Below are positions 23,552 through 31,901 of a stretch of DNA of 59,803 bases, piece by piece. The DNA is from a virus. A program made the translations under genes and the position numbers. The notes under the pieces were generated by a model. That model was given only the letters and a program-made list of their open reading frames with translations. It had not been told where the DNA came from and did not search any database. Location of the stretch: positions 1 through 59,803 of the IMG/VR virus record IMGVR_UViG_3300033993_001438. One strand, written 5' to 3'. Each line of letters opens with the position of its first letter. The first letter of the stretch is position 1.

Positions 23552-26500
23552 CAGGCGTTCCTGTTGAGGGCGGTCTGAAACGCCTGCATCGCAGTGTTGT
23601 ACGCGACGGCCTGATCGTCATTGAGGCCAAGTCCGATGCTGTACGCTCGCATCGCGTGTTCCCAAGGGCTTGCGCCCGCAGTTCCCGACACGTTCCGCGT
23701 AAATACCATGTAGGGGTGCGAGTTAGCACCAGGAGTTGTGGCACTGGTAGCTCCAGTGGCGATTTTGGTGCCGTTTTGCCACAGATACAACTCTGACGAT
23801 GAGACTCGCGTGCCGATCAAAAACGAAGCACTTGTCGATATTGGAAAATCGTTGATTGCCGCGACGGCACCGCCAAGAAGAACGGACATCGACGGGATTG
23901 TCGATGCCGGATAGCGGCACTGCATCGTATAGAAGTCATCGGAATCGCGCGTTCCCATGAACTCTCGCGTGGTGTTCCATGTGCCGCTTCCCTTGAACGC
24001 AGCCATATGAACAGTCTGCGGCACGCCCATATTGTCAGGCGACATTCCTGTGTTGAGATGCTTGCCGATGCCGTCACCGTCCAGGCCGTTCGACTCCGCG
24101 TAGTCCCCGCTAACAAACGGCCCGACGTTTGTATCCACCGTGCCGCCATACTGCGTCCCGCCCAGCGACGGCCCGCGATAGAGCGGAACGAGTGCGGAGT
24201 TGATGCCCGCCGCCGTGCCACTGGTGCCGCCGCAGAAAAGGTTCAGGCGGAAGAAGCGGTCGCGAATCGAAGCCGCTTCGATGTCCACGCAGAACTGGTT
24301 CACCGCAGCCGCCGTGCTGGCACTCACCGTGCCGCCGTTGGCGTAGACCCGGTTGATCCAGTCCTGCGCGTCGGCGTTGGAGACTTGCGGGGCGAGGGTG
24401 ATGCCCCAGCGAGATGCGAGATAGCGTTCAACGCGAGCAATCTGCGCATCCGTTAGGTCGGATTGGTAGACGAGCAACTCCGCTATCTGGCCGTTCCAAA
24501 ACTGGTCGTTCGCGCTATTCCTAAACCTACAGCCAACTCTATTGGCACCACCCGCGTCCTGCACGGCCACAGTGAACGGCAGGCCGCTGCCGTTGACTCG
24601 GCCTACGAGCCCGCCGCCGCCAGAAGACTGCGATGACGTAAGCAGGAAGGATGCGCCAAGTACGTCGATTTTGTCTGCGGTGAACGACGAGCGTGAGGAG
24701 TTGTGTGTCAGCCCAATCATCTGCGACGCGCCGGACTGTATGAACTGCGCGTGAATGTATGATGCACCGTCGCTGAAGGCGTATGGAGTTCTCGCTGCGG
24801 TCGTCGTTCCAGAGTTGTGCCGCACAACGCTGAAAACAGTGGCCGGTGTGGTGTCAAGTGCCGCTATGTCAAGACGGTCGTCAGAACCGTCGAAGCCCAG
24901 TGTTCGCCGCCCGTTCAGCGTAGTGGTGCTGACGGTCGGCCTATTCGCCCCCGTCGCCTGCGTAGCGTGCCTCGCGTTCCCGCTCTTGTCGCCCCAGTAC
25001 CCCACCGGAGGCGTGGGGTCAGGGACGTTGGCGATGCCCCATTTGTTCGCGAGGTACTTCTCCACGCGGGCGCGGTCAGTCGCGGAGAGGGCGGTGTTGT
25101 AGACGACGATCTCGGCGATGTCGCCGTTGTAGGAGTTGACAGTCGAAGCCTCAGACCCAACTGAAGCAAGCCCGGAGCCAGCGTTGGCTGGGTCGCCAGA
25201 ACTACCGGCCGCCCCATTGCCGAACAAGGCAATGGATACATCGCTTGCGATAACCCCTGCGGCGACGTTGAAAGACGTTGAGGATGCTCCTGTGGAGAAG
25301 TTTCCACTCCACCAACGCACCTCAGATGTGCCCGCGAACGCGCTTCTGTCCGCGCCGTAACTAAAGATGCGTTGCCCGCCAGTTGGCGATACAGCGCGAG
25401 ACACAATGAAGAAGGTCTGCTGCGACGAGTCTGCCAGCGTTGTCGCGAGGTGGTCGCCCGATCCATCAAACCGCACAACGCTTCTGCCGTTCTGCACTTC
25501 TACCTGAAGCGACGGTCTGTTGCCGGAAGTTGATTGAACGCCGTGTCGCCCGTTTCCGCTCTTGTCCTGCCACCTAGCCACCGCACCGCCCGCTGCGACC
25601 TGCGAGCCGCCGCTTGTTGCGTCGAACATTGAAGTCGCGTCGTCGCCGTCCAGCCACAGCGCACACCCGGCCAGTTCTGTGGGGCTACTGACAGGAGCGA
25701 TCTCGTCGCGAGCGGCGCGGTGGACGCCGCTGACGCCCCACTTGGCCGCGAGGTAGGCTTCGACGCGGGCGCGGTCGGCGGTGGAGAGGGCAGTGTTGAA
25801 GACTACGATCTCCGCGATCTCTCCATTCCAGAATCCGAATGTTCCGCCAGCCTGCGTCCCGACCGAGACAGAAGATGCCACGTTGTCACTGACGCCAGCC
25901 GCCATGTAGGTTGTGTCGGCGGCGTATGTCATTCCGTTGCGAAGGCCGGTCAACGACTGCGCCGTGTGATTGACAACGGCCGATTGAACAAATGCGGCTC
26001 CGGCTGTCAGTTCGCCGGATGTGCCGATGACGCTTTCCAGGGTGTCTCCGCCAACGCGACGGCCGCCAATAGACGAGCGGCTATCGGTCTGCCCGGAGCG
26101 GAACAGCACCGTTATCCCAACTCCAAATGCAAACCGTTCGCCAGCAGCGACTGTTGCCGTCCGCAGCACCTTGAACACGGTATAGCCTGCGAGGTTTCGG
26201 ACAACGTCCTGCGCCGCCGTGTTGCCGGTCATCGTCGTTGAGGAACCGTTGAACGTCACAGCACTGCGCGAGTTGATCGCCGTCGCCGTGAGCGTTGGCC
26301 GTGCCGTGCCTGTTGCCGTGAAGTCCCTGCCGTTTCCGCTCTTGTCCTTCCACGTTTCGACTAGCGATCCGTTCAGCGTCATGCTCGCCGCCGACGAGTC
26401 CGCACCGTCCAACCACAACGCACACCCACTGATCTCCGTAGGCGCACTCACCGCCGTCACCGGCCCCGCATCGGTGGTGTAGAGCGACGAGGCATCCGCG

Positions 26501-26586
26501 CCGTCCAGCCACAGGGCGAGGCCAGAGATTGAGCGGGGATTGAATCCGCTGCTCGCCGGTCGGAGGGTGCGTGGGGAGAGGGGCAT
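23551..26586 (-). CDS. LamG/concanavalin-repeat tail fibre or receptor-binding protein (1011 aa)
   Basis: ATG 26586 with AAGGG. After an N-terminal LDGADASSLYTTDAG copy, three full jelly-roll repeats of about 230 residues follow, each with ALWLDGxD, a xWxDKSGNGR turn, xVxFNGS or FDGSxD strands and a closing RVExYLAxKWG helix (ends near 290, 505 and 735). A C-terminal 280-residue domain, rich in Gly/Ser/Thr, is unlike the repeats. LamG-type domains bind carbohydrates or proteins, so I infer host receptor recognition. One of the longest genes in the genome. Confidence 0.8.
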   Translation of the reverse strand: MPLSPRTLRPASSGFNPRSISGLALWLDGADASSLYTTDAGPVTAVSAPTEISGCALWLDGADSSAASMTLNGSLVETWKDKSGNGRDFTATGTARPTLTATAINSRSAVTFNGSSTTMTGNTAAQDVVRNLAGYTVFKVLRTATVAAGERFAFGVGITVLFRSGQTDSRSSIGGRRVGGDTLESVIGTSGELTAGAAFVQSAVVNHTAQSLTGLRNGMTYAADTTYMAAGVSDNVASSVSVGTQAGGTFGFWNGEIAEIVVFNTALSTADRARVEAYLAAKWGVSGVHRAARDEIAPVSSPTELAGCALWLDGDDATSMFDATSGGSQVAAGGAVARWQDKSGNGRHGVQSTSGNRPSLQVEVQNGRSVVRFDGSGDHLATTLADSSQQTFFIVSRAVSPTGGQRIFSYGADRSAFAGTSEVRWWSGNFSTGASSTSFNVAAGVIASDVSIALFGNGAAGSSGDPANAGSGLASVGSEASTVNSYNGDIAEIVVYNTALSATDRARVEKYLANKWGIANVPDPTPPVGYWGDKSGNARHATQATGANRPTVSTTTLNGRRTLGFDGSDDRLDIAALDTTPATVFSVVRHNSGTTTAARTPYAFSDGASYIHAQFIQSGASQMIGLTHNSSRSSFTADKIDVLGASFLLTSSQSSGGGGLVGRVNGSGLPFTVAVQDAGGANRVGCRFRNSANDQFWNGQIAELLVYQSDLTDAQIARVERYLASRWGITLAPQVSNADAQDWINRVYANGGTVSASTAAAVNQFCVDIEAASIRDRFFRLNLFCGGTSGTAAGINSALVPLYRGPSLGGTQYGGTVDTNVGPFVSGDYAESNGLDGDGIGKHLNTGMSPDNMGVPQTVHMAAFKGSGTWNTTREFMGTRDSDDFYTMQCRYPASTIPSMSVLLGGAVAAINDFPISTSASFLIGTRVSSSELYLWQNGTKIATGATSATTPGANSHPYMVFTRNVSGTAGASPWEHAMRAYSIGLGLNDDQAVAYNTAMQAFQTALNRNA

Positions 26587-26588
26587 GG

Positions 26589-26915
26589 CTAACCCTTGAC
26601 GCAGACGGTCATGGCACAGGTGGTGGCACCGGCGACCACGGGGGCAACGAACGGAAGCGCGAAGCAGGCGTCCGGGATGGGGTGAATGCCCACCGTCAGC
26701 GCAGTGGTCACCGCAGATCCGTCGGCGTAGATTTGCACAGGCGTGGCCTCTGGGGCGGCGGAGCCATGCCAGTTGATCTGCGTGGCGCCTCCGGTCGCGG
26801 CAATGACAACGCAGCCGCCCGCGAAGTTGCCGAATGCAATCCGCGGCGTGATGGTGTTGGCAGAGCTGGACGCCGTGATGGCGACGGTGTCGCGAAACCG
26901 CGTGATCTCGTTCAT
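26589..26915 (-). CDS. Small capsid or tail decoration-type protein (108 aa)
   Basis: Begins MNEITRFRDTVAITASSSAN, a beta-rich sequence with GGCVVIAATGGATQINWHGS and ATTCAMTVCVKG. Starts by ATGA overlap with the 174-residue protein, and its end is followed 2 bases later by the LamG start. Composition and location suggest a small structural subunit (stabilising or tail protein). No named family recognised. Confidence 0.6.
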   Translation of the reverse strand: MNEITRFRDTVAITASSSANTITPRIAFGNFAGGCVVIAATGGATQINWHGSAAPEATPVQIYADGSAVTTALTVGIHPIPDACFALPFVAPVVAGATTCAMTVCVKG

Positions 26916-27436
26916 TTCTTCCTCTTCAGGGCGTGCTTGGAGATAACCATTTCCCGCAGCTCGGCGGTCTTCTTGCCAGGGTGCAGCTTGCGGTAGTGCC
27001 GGATGTCGTCTCGGATGATTCGTTCACTCAGGGCAGGGGGCCTCTGCGGGATCTGGGTGCCCTTGTGGCTGACGATTCCCTCCACCGTCAGGTTGCGTTT
27101 CTTGGCGACACGCAGGACGTCGGCGGTGGAATCCACCCACGCCTCCGGGTCCCGGTGGGCCCGCTGGTCGGCCAGCCCGCCAACGTAGGTCTTCCCATGA
27201 GGGTTAATGCCCGCGGAACGAGCATCGCTGAGAATCCTTTGGGCCTGACGCTTGGGCATGTCGTCCAGCCACTGGTCGTTCAAGCGGCCCTCCATGAACG
27301 CCCTGTCCGTTCCACGCGTGCCTGGCGGTGTCTGCGTGGCCACCATGAGGGCCCATCGCTCTCCGTAGGGAAGAGCGCGGGTGTAGGTTTCGACGGCGCC
27401 GGAGCCGAGGTCACTGACTTCCTGGGGGACCTGCAT
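26912..27436 (-). CDS. Basic hypothetical protein downstream of portal (174 aa)
   Basis: Starts inside the portal 3' end (26-base overlap). Features a basic C-terminal helix (IRHYRKLHPGKKTAELREMV then SKHALKRKK) and an NPHGKTYVGGLADQRAHRDP middle. Its location beside portal suggests a head-completion or packaging accessory role. No recognised domain. Confidence 0.6.
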   Translation of the reverse strand: MQVPQEVSDLGSGAVETYTRALPYGERWALMVATQTPPGTRGTDRAFMEGRLNDQWLDDMPKRQAQRILSDARSAGINPHGKTYVGGLADQRAHRDPEAWVDSTADVLRVAKKRNLTVEGIVSHKGTQIPQRPPALSERIIRDDIRHYRKLHPGKKTAELREMVISKHALKRKK

Positions 27437-29393
27437 TGGGTGCCGGCTCCTGCGGTGGTGGAGGTGGAGGCGGAATCAGGTACTTGGTGACGTCGATGTC
27501 CATGGCCCGGCCCCAGTCCTCCAGGAGCGCGTTCATCAGGCCAGGCTGGCCGGCCTGGAGCATGCCCTGGGCAATCGGCGCCATGATCTGGAGGGCCTGG
27601 TTGATCTGCTCCACCTTGGTGCCCTTGTTGGGCTTCCGGGCGGATCCGGCCTCCACGCGGAAGTCGAACTCACGCAGGACCTCGTCCGGGTTCATCGCCT
27701 GGACATGCATCTGCCAGGCCTGGGCGGCCATCGGGCCCAGGAGCGGCGCGACGTCCTCCGGGTTCACCAGCCACCGTGCCAGGAACGCTTCCTTCCTGGC
27801 CAGGGATGACAACGCGTCTTCCAGAGTGTTTGCCATGTCGTCCGGCCTTACAGAGATTTGCTCCGCCTTAGTGACGGCCTCTGCAGCACTCCTAAACTGG
27901 TTTCTGGACATGCCATAAACCAGCTCTGTCAAACCGACGCGGCGGTCGAAAAGCTCCGTCACAGCGGCAATGATGCTCCACATGTCGGACGAGACGCCCG
28001 GCAGGTTGAACACCGAGATGATGTCGTTGACGTTCCTGCCGATGGCCTCGCTGATCTCAACGATCTTGAACCCGGACTCGTCGGATTCCAGGATCTTGGC
28101 CTTGAGGTCGTTGTCCGCAGCCTTGGCCACGCCGATCATGGTGCTGGCCGAGGTGGCGATCTTGGTCGCCATGAAGCTCATCGCGTAGTTGATGAACCTC
28201 AGCTCGCCAATACCGGGCTTGATAAGCGAGATGGGGTAGGAATACCCAGGCTTCCCGTGCCACTGGAGGATGGTGCATGGCCAGCCCTCCGGCTCCGCCC
28301 AGAACGGGACGGGCCACTGCGCAGCCTGGAACAGCGATGGCGGGATGCCAGTCTCGTCCACTTCCTCCTGCAGGATCTGCGGAGGGATGTTCAGCGGGTA
28401 CTCCACGCCCTCGCAGACCACCAGGAAGCAGTAGGGCCCAAGGGCGTCGAACTTGCCCCTCAGCTCTTTGTCGCTGTCCTTGAGGCGGTCGCCAAACCCT
28501 ACCTTGCTGTAGACCTCCCAGTATGTGACGAGGTCCATCGACTTGCCGTTGCGTTGGCGAGTCTTGTAGCCCTGGTCGCCGGCCTTGCTGCGGGAATCGT
28601 AGCTCTCCGCAGAGCCCTTGAGGTCTTCTGTGGGAATGCCGAATCGGCCGGACACAAACTCCTTGGAGTGCGTGCGGCGGCGGGCGATCCACTGGATGTC
28701 CGCCTGGTCGTCGGCGTCAGGATCCCAGACGACGTTGTCGAACGTCTCAAAGAAGCTCCCGGCAACCCTGATGTCGGACCCGGGCGGCTGGTACAGCTCG
28801 GTGAACCAGCACCCGGCTCCCTTGATCAGGGCCTCGTCCACCACCTTGCGGGAGTGCGTCTTGAGGTCCAGTTCGTTGGGGGTGTAGTTCAGGTACTCTT
28901 CCAGCAGCTTGGAGATCAGCTGGCGCTTCTCCGACATGAACTGCGTCTGCTGGGTCATCTGCTGATAGAACATCATCCCCGGGTCCGGGGCCATGACGGG
29001 CTGCCCGTCAGGCCCAATCACCGGCTGGCCGTCCGGCCCCATCTGCGGCATCGGCGGCTGCGGGAAGATGCCCAGCATCTGCGGAGAGATGATGGGGTAC
29101 TGCCGCGGCGTGACGTTGCGGGTAGGGTTCCGGTGGTGAATCACGGATCCAAAGAGGCGGACGGCCTCCCAAACCCGGTTCACGGTCATCCGGAAGGCCG
29201 GCGGGGCGATCCCCTTAACAAAGCCCTTCTCGCCCCGGGTGTACTCGTTCCGGAACATCCAGGCGTTGTCGCCGTCATAGAACGACATGGCCTCTTCGGC
29301 GTCGTCCTGGAACGGCTTCTTGTGCTTGAGGGCTAGATCGATCTTGTCTAGCCACCCTCGCACAATGGGGCGGAGCGGATTTTGGTCGGCCAT
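27411..29393 (-). CDS. Portal protein (660 aa)
   Basis: ATG 29393 behind AGGAATACCC. Typical podovirus-style portal: N-terminal MSFYDGDNAWMFRNEYTRGEK with an NRVWEAVRLFGSVIHHRNPTR segment; a wing-type middle with FDNVVWDPDADDQADIQWIA; a stem-helix region, and SDMWSIIAAVTELFDRRVGL then ELVYGMSRNQFRSAAEAVTK. It ends Pro-rich (PPPPPPQEPAPNAGPPGSQ). Forms the dodecameric DNA entry and exit channel. Close to the large terminase, as usual. Confidence 0.85.
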   Translation of the reverse strand: MADQNPLRPIVRGWLDKIDLALKHKKPFQDDAEEAMSFYDGDNAWMFRNEYTRGEKGFVKGIAPPAFRMTVNRVWEAVRLFGSVIHHRNPTRNVTPRQYPIISPQMLGIFPQPPMPQMGPDGQPVIGPDGQPVMAPDPGMMFYQQMTQQTQFMSEKRQLISKLLEEYLNYTPNELDLKTHSRKVVDEALIKGAGCWFTELYQPPGSDIRVAGSFFETFDNVVWDPDADDQADIQWIARRRTHSKEFVSGRFGIPTEDLKGSAESYDSRSKAGDQGYKTRQRNGKSMDLVTYWEVYSKVGFGDRLKDSDKELRGKFDALGPYCFLVVCEGVEYPLNIPPQILQEEVDETGIPPSLFQAAQWPVPFWAEPEGWPCTILQWHGKPGYSYPISLIKPGIGELRFINYAMSFMATKIATSASTMIGVAKAADNDLKAKILESDESGFKIVEISEAIGRNVNDIISVFNLPGVSSDMWSIIAAVTELFDRRVGLTELVYGMSRNQFRSAAEAVTKAEQISVRPDDMANTLEDALSSLARKEAFLARWLVNPEDVAPLLGPMAAQAWQMHVQAMNPDEVLREFDFRVEAGSARKPNKGTKVEQINQALQIMAPIAQGMLQAGQPGLMNALLEDWGRAMDIDVTKYLIPPPPPPPQEPAPNAGPPGSQ

Positions 29394-29404
29394 GGGTATT
29401 CCTG

Positions 29405-29710
29405 CTACTTCTTATTGCCCCCGCTGGACTTCTCCAGGGCGGAAAGCCGCTCGGAGAGCTGGGAGATGCGGGGATCCCGCGGCCGGTGCGACCACGCCCC
29501 AAAGGCCTTCAGGTTGGGGTTTTCCAGGGCCGGATCGTCCTTGTGGTGGACGCTGGTGCGGTCCACGCCGCCGTACCCGGGGGACAGCGACCAGCATTCG
29601 ATGGTGACACGCCCCACCCGGGTGACGAACGCCATGATCGGCTCGGAGTTCTCATGCACGTAGTACAGGACCGTCTCGCCCACGCTCACTTCAGGCATCT
29701 GGTAGGACAC
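29405..29710 (-). CDS. Small protein between terminase and portal (101 aa)
   Basis: GTG start with AAAGGGG upstream. Begins VSYQMPEVSVGETVLYYVHE, then IMAFVTRVGRVTIECWSLSP, an SH3-like beta pattern, with a Lys/Ser-rich helical end (ISQLSERLSALEKSSGGNKK). This type of short barrel is common between terminase and portal genes in podoviruses. Function unknown. Confidence 0.65.
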   Translation of the reverse strand: MSYQMPEVSVGETVLYYVHENSEPIMAFVTRVGRVTIECWSLSPGYGGVDRTSVHHKDDPALENPNLKAFGAWSHRPRDPRISQLSERLSALEKSSGGNKK

Positions 29711-29713
29711 GCA

Positions 29714-31402
29714 TCACCCCTTTCTGGTAGGACCCAAAACGACATACCCACGCCCGTCATCCCCCTGACGCTTCTTCTTCTCGGCCAGCCACTTTACGTA
29801 CCAGGGCTCGGCGCCCGGCATCGCTGGGGGGGCGTGATACTGTGGCTCGTAGGCGCAGAGGTACTCCAGGCACTGGACGGCGTGGACCTCGCCGCGAGTG
29901 TTGGGCATGTCCGTGATGAACGGACCGTTGTTGCTCTGCACAACCTTCTTCTTGTATCGCTTGATTTCCCGGAGCAGCTCAGGCGTGCCTCCCTCCAGGA
30001 ACTTCACCCGCGTGCTGCCGTCGCCCTGGATGTGCAGCATCTGCCGCACCAGGTTCGTACGGGCAATGATGTCGTCTGACCCAGGCACAAACTGGTAGCC
30101 GCTCATCTGGGCCTTGAGGTTCCGCGTGCGGAGCTGTTCGGAGTACAGGTCGCACGGGAGGCGTCCAGAGCCCAGGTCGCGCAGCGTGCCGCCGTGCATG
30201 TCCATGATGAACGCGTAGAAGTGCTGGTCCTGGGCCTTCTTGGCGAACTCCTCGCCCCAGATCAGGGCGTTGCAATTGCGGATGTACAGCTCGTCATAGA
30301 TCAGCAGGAACTTCTCGTCCGGGGGCACGGCCCCAAACACGCACGCCATGACCGTGTGGCCAGGGTCAATAGCAACATACTTGCACCAGTTGGGCGGTAT
30401 GCCGCCTGGCAGATCCTCCCGCTTGAGGACATGGACCGTGGGGTTGAACGACGGGTACATCAGGATGGAGTCCTGGGTGAACTCGCCTTCCGCCCGCATG
30501 CGAAGCTCGTCCACGCCCAGGGCAGACCACCGGCTGATGTTCTTCTCCTTCTCAGCTTGGTCGATATGGGCGTTATCCAAAAACCTGAAGACGAACTTCT
30601 TGATGATGGGGTTTTCTGTGCCAAGCTCGGCCTCGCGGTCGGCACGCTCACACAGACCCAGCAACGCGTCGTTCTTGGAGTGCGGCATTGCAGACCACAT
30701 CAGGCGGCCCTTGCGGTCTGCGAGACGAGCCTGCATTTCGCCCACCCACGCGGGATTGGAAACGTCCTCGTCCAGGTGGACCAAATCCGCCTGAAATCCC
30801 TGGGGAGGCTCACCCTCAGACGAGAAGAAGTTGATCACCCAGCCGTTGGCGAGCGTGACCTTCTGGCAGTAGCCGGCATTCTTCAGCACCCAGGAGGTGT
30901 CCACCACGTACCGCGGCGGGATCAGCGGCGGAGCCGGCTTGGCCTCGGCAATGCGATCAGCGTCCTGCACGGGGCGGAACGCACGCCAGTCGCCCGTCTC
31001 AAGGTCCTTGATGATCTTGAATGCCCCGGCCTTGAAGAGCATCGGATAGCACACCAGGCCGATGTGCGGCCAGTTCCGGCCAACGATGATCAGGATGCCA
31101 TCCCGCTCCGGGTACTTGCCGTACGGGTCCTGCCCCGTTGCAGCGCGGGCGTCCTCCACAAAGGTGCTGAGGGACTTTCCGCTGCGGTTGCCGCCAAGGA
31201 TGATCCGCTCAGAGCATCGCTCGGAGTGCATGGCGTCCTGGTGTGGCATCGGCTCGTACAGCCGCAACGCCTCAATGCGGCGGCTCTTTAGCTCGGCCTG
31301 GACTTCCTTGAGAACTCCCAGCGTGTGCTGGGTTAGCGCGGCCTTGATGTCCACCCCGTCAGGCTTGGGCGGATCAGGGATCTTGCGCGGGTGCTTCTTC
31401 AC
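29714..31402 (-). CDS. terL: Terminase large subunit (562 aa)
   Basis: GTG 31402 (VKKHPRKIPDPPKP) with GGAGG just before it; an upstream TTG at 31456 is less likely. Walker A GGNRSGKS (70-77), Walker B LVHLDED (D211, E212), then a C-terminal nuclease with VAIDPGH (D346), YDELY (E371) and IMDMHGG (D401). It cuts and pumps DNA into the procapsid through the portal. Overlaps the zinc-ribbon gene by 29 bases, as large and small terminase genes often do. Confidence 0.9.
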   Translation of the reverse strand: MKKHPRKIPDPPKPDGVDIKAALTQHTLGVLKEVQAELKSRRIEALRLYEPMPHQDAMHSERCSERIILGGNRSGKSLSTFVEDARAATGQDPYGKYPERDGILIIVGRNWPHIGLVCYPMLFKAGAFKIIKDLETGDWRAFRPVQDADRIAEAKPAPPLIPPRYVVDTSWVLKNAGYCQKVTLANGWVINFFSSEGEPPQGFQADLVHLDEDVSNPAWVGEMQARLADRKGRLMWSAMPHSKNDALLGLCERADREAELGTENPIIKKFVFRFLDNAHIDQAEKEKNISRWSALGVDELRMRAEGEFTQDSILMYPSFNPTVHVLKREDLPGGIPPNWCKYVAIDPGHTVMACVFGAVPPDEKFLLIYDELYIRNCNALIWGEEFAKKAQDQHFYAFIMDMHGGTLRDLGSGRLPCDLYSEQLRTRNLKAQMSGYQFVPGSDDIIARTNLVRQMLHIQGDGSTRVKFLEGGTPELLREIKRYKKKVVQSNNGPFITDMPNTRGEVHAVQCLEYLCAYEPQYHAPPAMPGAEPWYVKWLAEKKKRQGDDGRGYVVLGPTRKG

Positions 31403-31901
31403 GGACCTCCGGCAAGGCTTCGACGGTGATCGTTCGCAGGGTTGCGGCCGTCTCAATCAGCCGCACCCTCAGCTCGTCCTCAAGCTCCTCCTCGCTCCAC
31501 AGCGTCAGAGGCTTCTTCGCCCCGCCCATCGCGGCGTTGTTCGTCACCAGGCGGACGATGGTTTCCAGCTGCTTTGTCCGGAACGCCCCGCCCGGCGGGC
31601 TATCGTAGTACTGCTTCATAAACAGATTGGCGAAGCCCCTGGTCCCGCCCATGTAGTCCAGCAGCGTCTCAAGCAGCTCAGCGCTGTGTGGGATATTCCC
31701 ACCACCAAGCCTCGCCGCCTTGCAGAACACATCGACCGCGTCTCGCTCAATCTGGTCAAGGCGGTCATCCTTCTTCTGCTTTCGCCTCTTGCGTTCGTAG
31801 GCCGTGCGGCAGGCCTTGCACCGCGGGTGACGCTTGCCGTCAGACGCAAGGTGGAACGCCTCGTCCGGCAGGTCCTTCTTGCACTTGACGCAGGTTCTCA
31901 C
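31374..31901 (-). CDS. Zinc-ribbon protein, candidate small terminase subunit (175 aa)
   Basis: GTG start overlaps the previous stop (GTGA). Begins MRTCVKCKKDLPDEAFHLAS, with C4, C7, C28, C31 forming a zinc site, followed by a Lys/Arg stretch and then a helical bundle (LLETLLDYMGGTRGFANLFM; AFRTKQLETIVRLVTNNAAM). Its position just before the large subunit, DNA-binding start and oligomer-like helices suggest a small terminase, but this is inference from context and architecture. Confidence 0.6.
   Translation of the reverse strand: MRTCVKCKKDLPDEAFHLASDGKRHPRCKACRTAYERKRRKQKKDDRLDQIERDAVDVFCKAARLGGGNIPHSAELLETLLDYMGGTRGFANLFMKQYYDSPPGGAFRTKQLETIVRLVTNNAAMGGAKKPLTLWSEEELEDELRVRLIETAATLRTITVEALPEVREEAPAQDP

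Noticed and set aside
27858-29336. 492-residue plus-strand ORF
   Set aside because: Antisense to the portal gene with no domain or ribosome site.
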